Assembly: GCA_963691815.1 (NCBI GenBank)
Contig: OY829667.1
Span: 21,650,587-21,714,586 of the forward strand
Direction of reading: 5' to 3'
Length of the DNA stretch: 64,000 bases
Source: Echiichthys vipera
Taxonomy: Eukaryota; Chordata; Actinopteri; Perciformes; Trachinidae
Shown here: positions 22,688-35,082 of the stretch, piece after piece
Layout: each line of letters starts with the position of its first letter
Numbering within the stretch: position 1 is the stretch's first letter
The notes under the pieces: generated by a model
Databases searched by the model: none
Told to the model about the DNA's origin: nothing
The model's input: the letters and a program-made list of their open reading frames with translations, nothing else
Program-made: the position numbers and the translations under genes

Positions 22688-22969
22688 TTAGTCGAGCAAA
22701 ACACATAAACGTTGTGGTTTACTGCAGACACGGTAATCCTTCTGCCTAAGCGTCTCGATCTGCATCTCAATGTCCAGATTCAACACAATAAGCCACAGGT
22801 TTATAAGAGCACGGTCATCGTACCGCAATGGCCGCCAGTGAAACGTTTCTGTGTTGTAAGCTTTAATATTTGTTTCGCAGCCGGGAAAGATACAAACACG
22901 AACCATTCTGTTTCTTTTCACTTCAAGGTGCAGGCTAGTTGACTTTACCTGTGCGTCTTCCGGCAACAC
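22688..22969 (-). pseudogene. THAP zinc-finger domain remnant of a transposase
   Basis: The minus-strand translation reads VRVCIFPGCETN, then ETFHWRPL, a tryptophan-containing helix, and RVCSK. This matches the THAP order: an initial C-x4-C with the PGC tripeptide, an FHxxP-like stretch (here FHWRP), a W about 15 residues on, and a second zinc pair around RVCSxHF. The final histidine of the second pair is not visible: the sequence runs RVCSKPQR where RVCSKHF would be expected. The finger is therefore probably dead, and a stop follows soon after. THAP fingers are DNA-binding modules of several transposases and of cellular THAP proteins. No catalytic domain is present, so this is a relic inside the inverted-arm element. 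Confidence 0.65.
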
Positions 22970-23038
22970 ACGCCCTCCACCCCCTGACCCCAGAGATATG
23001 CGTGATGTTTCGGTGCTGGATGGAAGCTATTAGAAATA

Positions 23039-24645
23039 AACTTAGACTTAGACTTCTCTTTATTGATCCTTTGGGATGACTTCCGCAAGGAAATTGAGAT
23101 TCCAGCAGCTTACAAAAACACAAGTGAGCGATGAAAAAATACAGTATAGGATAACCAATAAAATCTTAACTAAATAAATACAGAAAGTATAAAAAAACAA
23201 TAAACAGTAAGCAATAAACTCTTAGACAAATATATATGAAGTAGATGTAAGAATACAGGTCAAATAAAATTCACAGAATGTTAAATCAGAAAAGTTACAT
23301 GTAGAGGAAATGTATAAGATAAAATATGTATATGACAGAAATGAGCAGTAAGATTAAATTATTGCACTAAAATGGTGGATAAAGTTATTGCAAAAAGAAA
23401 AGAAGATAAGTGTCCAGGTATGTAAGAGTAGATTATTAATTGCACAGTGAGTGGCTCCCACTACTTCCTTTCTGTCCTCTTTATTCCCCCCCCCCCCCCC
23501 CCCCCCCCCGAGGACTTGTAGAGTGTGATGGCCCGAGGGACAAAGGAGTTCTTGAGCCTGTTGGTCCATTTGGGCAGGAGCAGCCTTCCACTGAACAGGC
23601 TCCTCTGGGTGCTGATGACGGTGTGCAGGGGGTGGCTGGCATTGTCCATAATGTCCAGTTTCATTTGTCTAGTGTCCTCCTCTCTGCCAGCGTCACCAGC
23701 GAGTCCAGTTTCATGCCGATCACAGAGCCGGCCTGCCTGAGAAGTTTTAGCCAGTCTGGAGGTGTCCTTCTTGGATATGCTGCCCCCCAGCACACCACAG
23801 TGTAAGACACTGGTGACCACAGACTGGTAAAACATCCACAGCAGTTTGCTGCAGATGTTGAAGGTTGAAGATTCCTCAGGAGGTACAGCCTGCTTTGTGT
23901 CAGATGGCTGGTGTGTGTTTTCCAGTCCAGTTTATTGTCCACAGCCTCCACCTCAGCTCCCTCTAGCAGGACTGGTTGCGGTCTTGGTCTGGACCTCCCA
24001 AAATCAATGACCAGCTCCTTAGTCTTAGAGGTGTTGCTGTAGGTGGTTAGTGTGGCACCAGAGAGCAAAGTCCCTCACCATACTCTGATAATCCTCCTCT
24101 CTGTCATCCCTGATACATACCACGATGGCTGTGTCATCGGCATACTTCTGTATGTGACACAGCTCTGAGTTGTACTAGAAGTCGGAGTTGTACAGGGTGA
24201 AGAGAGGGGCCAGCACTGTGCCCTGAGAGGCTCCAGTGCTGCTGTCCACAGTGTCAGAAGTGGTGTCCTTCAGCCTGACATACTGTGGCCTGTCAGTGAG
24301 GTAGTCTCTGACCCAGTCCACCAGATAGGGGTCCACTCCCATCCTGTTCAGTTTGTCCTGAAGTATAGGCGGCTGGATGGTGTTAAAGGCGCTGGAGAAG
24401 TCCAGGTAGAGAATCCTCGCTGTGCCGCTTCCCTTATCCAGATGGGAGTGGACTTATCTTGATAAGTGCAGCATGTAGAGGATGGCATCCTCCACACCAA
24501 CATCTGTCTGGCGGTCCTGGGCCTGTTGTACCTGGGGTCTGAGGAGGCTGAGGAAGAGCCGCTCCAATGTCTTCATCAGGTGTGAAGTGAGTGCCACCAG
24601 TCAGAAGTCATTGAGCTCGCTAGGCCTGTTCTTAATGGGTTCAAA
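23039..24645 (-). mobile_element. Rex1 (CR1-type) retrotransposon, truncated and frame-broken
   Basis: On the minus strand near 24380-24400 the sequence reads CTTCTCCAGCGCCTTTAAC, coding for FSSAFNT, the reverse-transcriptase block typical of Rex1 in fish. Further pieces include SHLMKTLERLFLSLLRPQ upstream and SVLHCGVLGG and LVIDFGR downstream. The 3' end (23039) carries repeated 'cttaga' words, the Rex1-type tail. A 24-base C run (23486-23509) and several frame changes interrupt the coding part, and the N-terminal part is absent. The copy sits inside the TTAA element, so it inserted later. Confidence 0.88.
23486..23509 (+). repeat. 24-base C homopolymer
   Basis: Uninterrupted C run inside the Rex1 copy. 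Its length in the assembly is unreliable. Confidence 0.9.
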
Positions 24646-24939
24646 ACACTCTTTTAATACACTCCGTGTTCACATACTTTGTTGTTGGTGCTTCCTTTCA
24701 TGTGTAGGGACTCTTATTATGCTACTGCAGAGCAGTATTAGTGGTTAAAAAAGATGTTTTAATGCCTTTAACTTTGCGCTCCAAGCTACTCACTGTTAGC
24801 TGCAGCAGGCTGTTAGCGTCTCTCCGGAAAATCTACGTTAATAGTTCAAAAATGAAAACAATTGTCTAGATGGCTAATTTGATGACCCAATTTGCCTAAA
24901 AAACTCATTTGGATGATTTTACACCGGAATTCTCTTTAA

Positions 24940-26900
24940 GGCTCATTTCTACTCTACATTAGATACGCAAACGGATATGGACAGAGCCTTCTGTCTGTAC
25001 TCTGCGTACATTTTGTCCATATTTATGCACGTGCCCTGCTAGCTTGCGGATGCGTACCGATACGGACCAAACGTTGCAGTACCACCTGGAATCATGGGGG
25101 CAGTGTTGGGCACTGTTCACAAAGAGTCCTGTGAATACCAGGAGCGAGCAGGACATCAAAAGCCCCGATGGACATCCTGAAATACTGAAAGAGACGTTGG
25201 TCGTCAGTTTGTCTCTGTCAAACCAACGTGTGGAATTCTCCGTCCACACTCTGGGATGTCTTTAGTGTCTCACAGACCACCGCCGTCTACAACGCTGCCT
25301 GCCATTTTGCCTCCTTCTCAACAGACGCAGGATCGTTATCTCCTCCATCATCTCCATGTTTGTTGTTGTCATAAACACAACAACGAAGTTTAGATGCGCT
25401 CATACATGCTGCCTTGATGCTACCTGAAACGATGGCAACAAGCTGAAAGTCTTGAGGTAGACTAGTTTTTCACTAAATGGCTCAACATTGTTTGTAGCAG
25501 TTCATTAGTTAAATAGCTTGTTTTTTGTTCACAACAGATTAAGTGGCTTTGAAAACTCCACAATCCAATCCATCACAGATGCCATTTGGGCTGCAGTGCT
25601 ATAAAGCTGAATTCCTGCTTGATCATTAGAAAATCTTGGGGGCATTTGACTTTACTAAATGAGTGGCCTCAGAAGAATAAGCTGCTGCTCTGCACCCATG
25701 GACACTTCATCAGACAGTGGGGAAGATCTGCGGTTAGAGCCAGCTAATTTTCACATCTACTCTGCTCTGTGAATGAAGGATTTATTTTGACCCAACCAGT
25801 GATGGTGCTTGTTAACAGTGGAAAAACTAAGATGGAGTTGGTGAGTTTTATTTTGTTTCTTTCCAGTTTTAATGAAGTGTGTTGTATGAGCCAAAGTCTT
25901 TGTTTTTTTGATTTTATTTTTCCGCTTAATAAGGTGAATAATTGTAAGAATATGTCTTTCCTTGACATTTTATGAATTTATTTATTTATTAGGGTAGCAA
26001 ACATGCTGTCTGAACTAATCTGATCATTAGGGCTTCCGCTGATCCTGGGCCATTGGCGCTACTCATAACTACTAATGTTATGCGACCACAGTTGGAGGTT
26101 GGGTATATCTGTATATATTTTAGTAGAAGCATGCTTGGTTTGGCTGCAGCTGGACAGATCTCCTCTATGCCACAGGGAAGTGTCAGACCAGATGCCCTTT
26201 TTTAAAAATAGCAGTTCAGAGTGAAGGAGGTCATCAAAACTGAATGAACGTTGCTTCTACAGACATTTTACTTTTTTGATAGGTCAGCAGTGTGGTTTTA
26301 AATTAGCAGTGTTACAGAAAAAAAAGTGTCTCAGTTTACATCGAGACAGAGATGATCTTGACAACAGCGATGGACACTGCTGATGTTCTACAGTGTCTGA
26401 GAATACCTCGGACACATAATCCTTCACTGCTGTAGAGAGAATTCTTCATTCTACCACCTCCTGCTCTGTAAAAACACCACACCACAGGACACGGAGCAAA
26501 GTGCAGAAAATGTTTAGTTCTTTCTCAGACATTAATAAGGCCTGTCAGGCTGAATGCAGTCAATCAGAATAATTCTCCAGATTGCTCCAGCATATACATA
26601 TGGCAGGCTGCTAACCTACCATCTGTCCTGTTTACAGAGGGGAAACGCTCCAATGTCCTGCTTCTAATATGACTTGAGTGAGGTTTAGGGTGAAGTAAGG
26701 TTTGAGTTGCTGCAGACAATTTCTGAATGTTGCATCTAGGATATGATTATTATTACTCTGCATTAAGGTTGATTCTATGTATAATTCTATCTGTAGGTAC
26801 AGAGACATCAAAATGTTCCCCCCTCAGTGTTGTCATGGAGATATGACCTAAACATACAGACTAGAATGTTTTTTTTCCCAGGCCTTTAAAAGGTTTAATC
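24940..26900. other. Intronic sequence, mostly unrecognised
   Basis: The first part (24950-25260) has CG-rich phrases such as 'gatacgcaaacggatatgg' and 'gcggatgcgtaccgatacgg' that look transposon-derived, but no second copy or inverted end was found. The rest is AT-rich with no exon signal. Confidence 0.4.
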
Positions 26901-26914
26901 ATGCTGTGAAAACG

Positions 26915-27010
26915 GCCTGTTTAACATGGGGGTCAATGAGTAACTGCTCTATTATGAAACATGCCCCTAGTGGACACTTAGCGAACTGCAGCTTCTTTAC
27001 TGGATCAACC
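26915..27010 (+). repeat. Dispersed fish repeat fragment (family of 32877)
   Basis: The phrases 'ttaacatgggggtcaatg', 'gcccctagtggacact' and 'aactgcagcttc' parallel 'tcaacatggggctctgtgg', 'caagtggtcattc' and 'cactgcagttttt' at 32930-33005. I recall this as a common fish repeat. Confidence 0.55.
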
Positions 27011-29891
27011 AGCAAATCACTGTGGTGGGGGTTTTACAATAATAACACAAAAGTCTCTGAATATATTTTAAAATGCAGAAAATTGCATCATTATTTGAAA
27101 AGCCAGCACTTCATTATTCAGCAATGAAGAATGCAAACTGCTGCCTGAAACAAAAAACAAAACATATATGTATTCATTAATGGTTGTGAAGGAGTGAAAC
27201 ATACAGGTATGGTCCTTCATGTCCGATGTATGGAGATTCTTACGCTCAGGCTTGAGGTCAAGCAATACAATCTATGAATAAACACCCAGGAAGAGAGAAT
27301 AACAATGGTTGTTACACAGCAGCCCTCTGTGCTGCAGAACTACATGATGTAACCACTCATGCCAAATCAGCCTCTGACCGGGCTTATGGATGCTAGAGTT
27401 TGACCACCACCTCATTGCAGTTTGCAGGCATGCTCTGACCTCTGCAGCAGCTCACCTCCCACTGACTTCCTGATTGAAGATTGACCTTTCTGTGGAGGCT
27501 GAGGGGATTTGGGCAGATTTGATGTGGTGTGAGAATCTGTTTTTATTGGACTGGAGCACTGGGTGGGCATGGCTGGAGCGAGGCCTTTCAAAGGGCCATT
27601 CTGTTTAGATAGTACCCTGGTCCCTGTTTTGTACAACTTTAGGATTCTGTCTGAAGCTATTCTGCTTTAGTTGCTTTTTATCTGTGTGTGTTTGTGTTTG
27701 TGTGTGTGTACTTTTGTACCTGTGTGTCTCTTTAAGGCCTAGGCTGCTGAGTTCAAAGGCCTTGTCTTGTTGGCCTCAAGCTGGGAGCTCAGGTGTAGTG
27801 TGTTTGTTTTCCCTCTCTAAATATCCCTCTTGATAAAAAAATGGAAGGTGTGGCATATCCCTGCAATATTAGGAGGGAGATTGAATGAAAGGAAAGTGTT
27901 ACACAATCCTTAGGGAAGATCATCGGCTCTACTGTTCATTTTGATCCAGCAATGCTCTTTCTGAATGACACTGTTGTGAAATCTGGTCCAAACATACCAA
28001 GCTCATTCTTCAAACATTCTTAAAGACAATCTCCATGAAGGCATCTGCAGCTAGTCTTTCTGAAGTTTTAAGGGAGGAACAGCAATTCATAAAATATCTA
28101 CCTTTCCCAGAATATTGTGGCACACTCAGCAACATGAACACTCCATAGGGCTCAGGGATTCTGTGATATCAATGATTATCATCTCTGGAATGCTCTGGAA
28201 TCATATTGTGATGAAATCATATATCCAGATATTGTGCTATACTGTTACTTACTCTCATGTGAAATATTTTTAGTTTATATTTTACACTAAATAAAATATA
28301 ATAATACACATTTTTTTAATTTGTTTCGTATTAAATTCTCACATTAGTGTATGCAAAATAGACTTTAACGTGGTTATTTTATAGAGTATTTATTTATTGA
28401 ATTGCCAGAGAACATGCTTTTTTTCCTGATGTATATTGTTATCAAGATGTGTAATAACTTACGTTACACGCTTTCAAAATACGAGTCCCAGGTCCAGACG
28501 AACAAAACAAACAACAACAGTCGAACCTGTGAACAATCAAGATCACTTCTTCCTTCAGTGAGACACCTTTGCATCGACAGGAACGATAAAATGACAACTA
28601 CGTAGTTTTGTTTTCTTAAATTCAGCTCTGTTCAAACAGGGAACACAGCATTAACATGGTGGAGAGATGGCTTGAATTAGATGTTATCTTGTTACATTTG
28701 CTCTCTAGACCCTCATCTCACTGAACTAAACATAGTCCCTCCCTCCCTTTATGTCTTATTTCTCTTTTGCTTTTATTATGTTATGTTTTGTATTATTTTC
28801 CCATTTTACAGTCTTTATTTCCCTTGCATATGTATCTGTGTTGATATGGAAGTGAAACATGCTTTTCCTTCTTCTACTAAAGGAGCATGCTGTTATTCAT
28901 AACTGTCATGTTAAGGGGTTCACAGACAGAATAATAAGAGGTATGTAGATTGATGCGCGCAATATGGGAACCAAGGTTCACAAGTGCGAGTTCTGCCAGT
29001 AAAGTTTTAGCTGTACACTCTTAACAAAGTGTCCAGAGGTTAGCAGAACCAGCTGCTTAGCATGCAAGTCAGTCACACACAAATGAAACACCGAAGCTGG
29101 AAGACCGCCTGTGAGGAGAGCTGGAAGGTGACCAGGATGGTGTGTCAGCGTTGCTCCACTGTTGTAGTCTGTGTAAATGGAAACACATCCAACATGCTTA
29201 TGTACATTTAACAGTATCAGCCAGACGTGTTGATCACTGAGATGCTTATTGGCTGGGTGCTTTGAATGTTTAATATAGCCAAAGTGGAGCTCATTAAAGC
29301 AGTTCTCCTAATGCACACTTGTTTTATTATTATGATTCTTTATGCTGAATTTTCAGTTTTATAGGAATAGAGATGCTTTGTCAGCTTTATAGCCTGCTGT
29401 GACCTGTTGCCTTTTGGGAAAGTGTTTGTTAAGTGTGTTTGAAATGTTTCTTATGAATATAATGAAAATAGTTGAAGTTGCCAGGGGGCAGAATCCTGCC
29501 TCAGTCGCCAGCAAGAGGATTTTTTCTGTCTCTGACACTTGGCCTTCTGCTTGTTCAAAATAAAGAGAAAACCTATCTGTATGTATTTGGATTTTGTTTC
29601 GGCTGTACCATGTTTACATGTTTTCTTTCATTGTTATATGCAGTATAGTGTGCAAATATTGTTTTACAGTGTGTGCTGTAGCTAATTCACCCGCACTTAA
29701 ATGGTTGAAATAAAACGTTTGTCTGCTCTCACAAGCTGGTGTCAGTATTTAGCCAAAATAGTGAGTGAGTTCCAGTTATCTGAGCCCTCAGTTACCTGTA
29801 AATGTTGAAAGGCAGACTGGATAACATTGAGAATAGGATTTTTTACTAGATGTGATTGCGAATCCAATCAAAGCCCATGTCAACTTTGTAG
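27011..29891. other. Intronic sequence, nothing recognised
   Basis: About 2.9 kb without a convincing exon, RNA gene or named repeat. Open frames are under 75 codons and lack motifs. A GT-rich patch lies at 27682-27708. Confidence 0.5.
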
Positions 29892-30029
29892 ATAAGATCT
29901 AGGGATGCAAACAATTAATCGATTATCTATTAATTGTCGGTAGGAAATGACTTGATTAAAATAAATTAATTGCAATTAATTGCATTTGAACCCGCAATTC
30001 CCCGCCAGTTCTCTGACGACAACAAGAAA

Positions 30030-30650
30030 AGGATGAAGAGGCCAAAACGGAGCGCAGTATGGAGCCACTTTAAGACGTGAGCTCCTGCAGTTTGGTGCAT
30101 CAGGCTACAGGTTATAGTCACAGTGTTGCACCTGACAGACCTGAAGCCTCCATATATGATGAGCTGGCGAATGTACGGCAGAAAAACGTGCGTACGACCA
30201 TTTCCAAGCAAACTTCGGCATTTATCAATTTAGACGTGAGTGGGAGCTACGATCAAATCTCACGTCTGGTCTGAGATCGTGTACGCAAATTTGAGCTTGT
30301 GGATTTGCGGTGCAGCACAGCAAAATCTGGCTGAAAATAATTAACAAACCTCAGCTGTCATTAAGCATAAGCAGTCACATATTAAGAACAGATCAAAACG
30401 GATTCTTAAAACCAATAAAACAAATAAAATTGTGGTTGGAGCATGTGATTGTACTCATGTGCGTCTGAAGGCACCATCCATGAATGATTACGCTTTCATC
30501 ATTCACAAAAACTACCACTCGATAAATGTACAGGTGATTTGTGATGCCGAATGTTTCATAAATCACACGTGTGTTCTGTTGTACGACCAATTCTGCGCTC
30601 AGATCTGTGCCCGTTTTGATGCCAGATTGATAAATGAGGGCCATTGAGAG
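30030..30650 (+). mobile_element. Harbinger (PIF-type) transposon fragment with DDE remnant
   Basis: The + strand at 30432-30590 reads VGACDCTHVRLKAPS, then YHSINVQVICDAEC. This matches the Harbinger transposase stretch in which the first catalytic aspartate lies in G-x-x-DCTHV and the second in CDA. The third acidic residue and the Myb-like partner are absent, and a stop ends the frame at 30647. The flanking words 'catttatcaatttagacg' and 'ataaatgagggcc' are typical of fish Harbinger ends as I recall them. It is a dead internal fragment nested in the hAT element. Confidence 0.75.
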
Positions 30651-30922
30651 CAGAAATGTACTAAACGAAAATAGTTTTCATGTCGGCAGACTGATCTGAT
30701 TCTGATACTGTTCATATGTTTAAAACACATATACACACTGATCTGATCCGTCAGTGTAGATATGGTTCATATGTTTAAAACACATACAGAGCGGGAGAAC
30801 ACTCGGATGCGAGTCGATCAAACCGCTTCTTGTCTCGCTCACTTGTGGAGCAGTGCCGTATGTTGACAGGCGCGGGACGGGGCCCTTTTAGACGGCGAGG
30901 CCTCCCCGCAGTGGACCGGGTT

Positions 30923-30946
30923 GGGGGGGGGGGGGGGGGGGGGGGG
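30923..30946 (+). repeat. 24-base G homopolymer
   Basis: Uninterrupted G run inside the hAT element. It can form a G-quadruplex, and its length in the assembly is unreliable. Confidence 0.9.
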
Positions 30947-31603
30947 TTATACTCTACCTCTGAGAGTACTGTAGGCTACAACACAGCTCTCTGCTAAAAT
31001 ACCCCCCGTAGAGAAAATACTGACATTTTAGTGTTAAAGTTTAGTGTTAAAATCTCTTCTCATTCTCGTCTTAATATTGTGAATCGTCTCGTCACACCCC
31101 TTATTCTGAATTCATGGTATATTTTTTTATATTGTACTGTCATGACGGTGATGGTGCTGTCAGTTTACCTTCTATCTTGCTTTAAACGTGCACAATAAAC
31201 ATGTGACACTGAATCTGAAAAAATACATTAAAATTTCTGCATCTATTATTGATTTACCATCTATGCCCCTAAAAGTTCTGGTTGCACCCCTTAAATTTTC
31301 AGTTGGGTGCCACAGTGCTCCTAGTGAAAAAGTTAGTGTGGAGCCCTAAGTGTATTCTTCTATTCAGGAATATTTTTTTTTATGCTGCTGCTATTAATTA
31401 ATGTTTCCAATGTCACAGATGAGAGAAGGCCCAATTTATTTTCATGTTAAGTAGCCTGTCTAATATTTTGATATTTTCTTTTCAGAATATGTTTAATATG
31501 CTACCAAAATGTTATCCCCTGCCCTCAAGCAAGTGATTAAGGAATATGATTTGCAATTTTTTCTTTATATCATAAGGAAGATAGCATTTTATGTTACGTA
31601 TAG

Positions 31604-31750
31604 ACCTTTTCAAAGTTGTAAACATAAACATTCCAAATGTGTCCAAGTTGGATTCCTGTTGCAGTGAATGTGAACAACATCAGCTGACAGGAAATTAACA
31701 AGGACCAAGGCTGTTGCCTAGTAATGGAATCCCATTAAAAAGGTCTATAC
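31604..31750. mobile_element. Small MITE with TATAGACCTTTT termini
   Basis: The left end GTATAGACCTTTTCAAAG and the reverse complement of the right end, TGTATAGACCTTTTTAATG, form terminal inverted repeats about 145 bp apart. The TA at each outer edge would fit a Tc1/mariner-type duplication. No coding capacity. It lies inside the hAT element. Confidence 0.65.
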
Positions 31751-31889
31751 ATTTAACCTATTCAGAGGGAAATTCAGCTTCTCACAAGAATTGCCGCTTA
31801 TCAATTTATCGATCATCGATCGATAAGATGAAACAACTATCAAACCATCTAAAATGAATTACTCGATAATTTGTATCCCTAATAAGGTC

Positions 31890-32876
31890 ACTATAGACAT
31901 TTGTATTCGCTTTCTATCTCTGGCCTATTCTTTCTTTCCCTAAATCTTTTGATTAATCCGTCCGCCTCACTCTCACATCCCCTGCCTCCTACTCTCCGTT
32001 TGAATGCTTTTTCAACATCCCTCTCTGAACCTTCCCTTTTTCACAGCCTCTTCCCCTCACAGTCGTTCTGTGTGTCTGGAGGCATGAAGCCATGAAGCCT
32101 TAATGGCAGTCTAGCCCACAGTGGTTGGGATAATCCAGTTAGCTCAGCTCTGTAGCGCGGCCCATTCACTGTGCCTCACCACCAACATCAGCTTTTGTTT
32201 CTGCTAATCCCATTGGCACAGTCGCGCCACACGCTGCACACACAAAGACACACATACACACACACAAACACACTCAGACCTCTATACAGTCACACACAGA
32301 GTGAGACAGGACATCCTGCAAAATCTGTTGCTTTGGTGTAAAACCTGAAACCCCGACTCGAGGATTAAGAATGGTTGAGTGACACCTCTTGCTGTGTAAC
32401 ATGATAAAGCTGTATTGTGACCGGGGCTAAGTTACATTCAAAAACTACGCTCTGGTTTAATTTTCTTAGCATTTTCAAACACACCCTGTCGATCAGCAAT
32501 CAGTGGATGTTGAATAGTGTCCTCAGGCTGAATCTGCCCTCAGTCCTCGGCAGATTCATCTCGTCAGTCTTCATGCTGATCTTGACGAAAGGCTTTCCAT
32601 TGTCATTGCTAAAGATTGGATTCAATATTGAGTATGTTTACCAAATTCACAATAGGCCCAAAATGGAACCCAACATTTGGATCATGTTGTCATGATCCAA
32701 TTTTGAGATTTTTTTTACCGGGAATGGGAGTCATTCTTTTTTTTCCTGTTTCTAGCAGGACGACACCACCTAACTTCTGGCTAATCCAAAACTGGGTGGG
32801 TCGAATAAAGCCTATACTCTACGGTTGCGTCCTGTGTCTTCAACAGGGAAGTTAGCTATAGAGACTAAAAACCTTT
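31890..32876. other. Intronic sequence, nothing firmly recognised
   Basis: A pyrimidine-rich stretch lies at 31910-32070 and a short CA-rich patch at 32238-32275. No exon or named repeat recognised. Confidence 0.45.
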
Positions 32877-33060
32877 TTTTTTCTTCCAGACTGTAAACAT
32901 GTTTATTTCTGCTCTAAAGTTGGGCATTTCAACATGGGGCTCTGTGGGGATTGACTCGCTTTTGGAACCAGCGTCAAGTGGTCATTCAAGGCACTGCAGT
33001 TTTTGGCACTTCTTTGTTGGCTTCATTTCTCCGCCCCCCAGGTTGCCGCTTGGTTGAAAT
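32877..33060 (+). repeat. Dispersed fish repeat, relative of 26915
   Basis: Contains 'actgtaaacatgtttatttc', 'gttgggcatttcaacatgg' and 'ggattgactcgcttttgg', a combination I recall as very common in fish genomes. Class uncertain. Confidence 0.6.
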
Positions 33061-33783
33061 ATAAATAATGTAAAGATTGATTGAAAATCCAAGAAATTGT
33101 TTTTCTTGTAATCAGAAAAACCTCTTGACAGGAGAGATTCAGTATGATTCAGCATGATATCAGTTACAAAGATGGCTCTACGGAGTGCTTTGCTTTATAT
33201 TGCAGCAATTGAGATTTAAGATATATGAAGATAAATTTATTTATTTAGCTAAGTTAAAGACATTCTGTCATTGCATATCATTTCCTCAAGAAGTTGATCC
33301 CCGAAGAGAAGCTATTTTCTGGTATTTCTGGTATTAGTCTATTCAGGCTCTGCCCTGGCTCTAAACATGTTGGCAGTGTGAAGCTAATAGCTAAGCTATC
33401 CATAAGGGATTTACAACAGAACATGCTTTTCCACTTACTGAGAGGGAAGGGGACCTTGATTAGAGCCCTGGGGAACACCACAGTGCCTGTCCTGTGATCC
33501 GTATTTAGTTTACTATCATGTACCAGCATGTATGAGGGTGGCTTTTAACAAGCTTAAAGGTTAACTACAGTTTATGACTATTTGGGTTTCATTATAGCAC
33601 TGGCCATTGGTCAGTTATAGTAACACTGTACTCACCAAAGTGAGATCGGTGACATGTCCACTGGGTCAAGAAAGATGAGCAGGTTGTAAACAAGCTCACA
33701 ATTTTAAATTTCCATTCATAATGGAATGTGCCACAGGCTGCCCCGTAAAGGTCTATTTTATCTAACTGGATTCAATATAGATT
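33061..33783. other. Intronic sequence, nothing recognised
   Basis: No exon, RNA gene or repeat recognised. Confidence 0.5.
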
Positions 33784-33786
33784 AAA

Positions 33787-34270
33787 GAGCCCCATTATGC
33801 TAGTTTTCAGGGTCATATTTATATTTTTCAAGTCAACTAAAATAGGTTACAGAAATGTTAAGCCCCTTACCATATGCGGTATCAGTTACCTCAGTAGCTG
33901 AAAACACTGTTTATATGGAAGCTAGCCATGTTAGCTGTGCAACATGCTAACGTTAGCTTTAACAGGTTAACTTCCAAAATAAACTTACAGCTTACAATTT
34001 GAGCCTGTGTGTAGGAGAATGACCAATAGGGAGGTCAGGATTCTTCTATAGAGACAAATTCCAGAAAATCAAAGAAATCTTTGATAGCGAGTGACACCCT
34101 AGAGTTCAGAGCTGAGCACAGCCAACACAGACGGTCAGCAGGGCTCACATCTAAATGCAAGTACTTCATTATTTGATGCTTTGGTATTATATTTATATTT
34201 AACAATACTATAAAACATTATAACTACACTCATAGGTCAGAAAAGACGAAGAAGCATAATAGGTCCTCTA
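33787..34270. mobile_element. MITE with ATTATGCT-type inverted ends
   Basis: The left end AGAGCCCCATTATGCTAG and the reverse complement of the right end, AGAGGACCTATTATGCTTC, are imperfect inverted repeats about 480 bp apart. The left end follows TTAA, while the right flank is only TAAG, so the duplication is eroded. No open frame. Confidence 0.6.
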
Positions 34271-35082
34271 AGCATCACAGAGGTTAAATTCTTAGGAAGC
34301 GCCTGACTGAGGATGAATTAAAGCCCATTTCAAATGACAAGGCGAGTCATACATGTGAGAGCAGCACTGGAGACATGACAGCTCACTGAGCAGCAAGGGC
34401 AAAATGCTAAAAAGCCAGTCTATTCATCGGCATAGAAAGACCGCCTTGTCACACAAGACCTTCCACTGCACCTCGTGTTCTTCCACTCCTTGCTTCTCAG
34501 TAGTGACACAAAGGAAAGACAGACAAGTGCTGTCATCTGTATCTTAGAGATCTTTGTTGATGTTTTGGTCAGTGTCAATTTTCAAATGGAGAAATCGGAT
34601 GAGAATTTAATGAAATTCAATAGAGAGGTCAGAGGATCAGAGCTCTGGTGTGCAGTCTTTTCCGCAGCTGGAGGTTACAGACAGTCTAATTGGTCAGACT
34701 GACACGGTCAATTGGATGCACAGCTTATTTTCCCCATTAACTGCCTGATTTATATTCCAGGCCAGGCTCTTCAATTCTGTTTCATTAGTGTATATTACAC
34801 TAGTGGGAGTTATATCTTGCAGCCCAATTGAGTTTTTAAGGTCAGACTTTATTTACTGTGGTAAATGCCACATTCGGTAGTGTCCTTGTTAAAGGTAGGT
34901 GTGCATAATGTATGGTCATATTTGTGCCTAAATTCTTGGTGTGTGATGTGATGTATTGATATATTGAAAAGAAAAGGCACATAAATTAAGACAAATAAGA
35001 TAAGCCTTTGTTTATCTTATATATAATGCAAATAATATTTCTATTTGAGAGAACCCAGTATTCCACTCACTCATCACTTCAC
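34271..35082. other. Intronic sequence, nothing recognised
   Basis: AT-rich with no repeat or exon identified. Confidence 0.5.

Larger units (their letters stand above)
22329..24935 (-). mobile_element. Kolobok-like TTAA transposon with long inverted arms and THAP fragment
   Basis: The left end AGTGAAATTCCGGAGTAAAA follows TTAA at 22325-22328. The right end, as reverse complement AGAGAATTCCGGTGTAAAA, precedes TTAA at 24936-24939. Similarity continues inward as roughly 290-bp inverted arms (22329-22625 and 24650-24935), sharing 'aagcaccaacaaca' and 'gactctt/aagagtc' words. Between the arms lie a THAP-like coding remnant (22688-22969, minus strand) and a later Rex1 insertion (23039-24645). TTAA duplication together with a THAP domain is characteristic of the Kolobok superfamily as I know it. 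The superfamily assignment is inference. A left-end fragment of the same family lies at 8825. Confidence 0.75.
29900..31881 (+). mobile_element. hAT-type element with 8-bp duplication, host to nested insertions
   Basis: The left end TAGGGATGCAAACAATTAAT and the right end (reverse complement TAGGGATACAAATTATCGAG) match at 15 of 17 leading positions once one base is shifted. They are flanked by ATAAGATC (29892-29899) and ATAAGGTC (31882-31889), an 8-bp duplication with one difference, as expected for hAT. The 1982-bp interior holds a Harbinger fragment, a 24-G run and a small MITE. No hAT transposase was recognised. Confidence 0.8.

Noticed and set aside
23440..24068. Overlapping frames of 120-135 codons on both strands
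   Set aside because: These are pieces and shadows of the broken Rex1 reverse transcriptase, extended by the C homopolymer.
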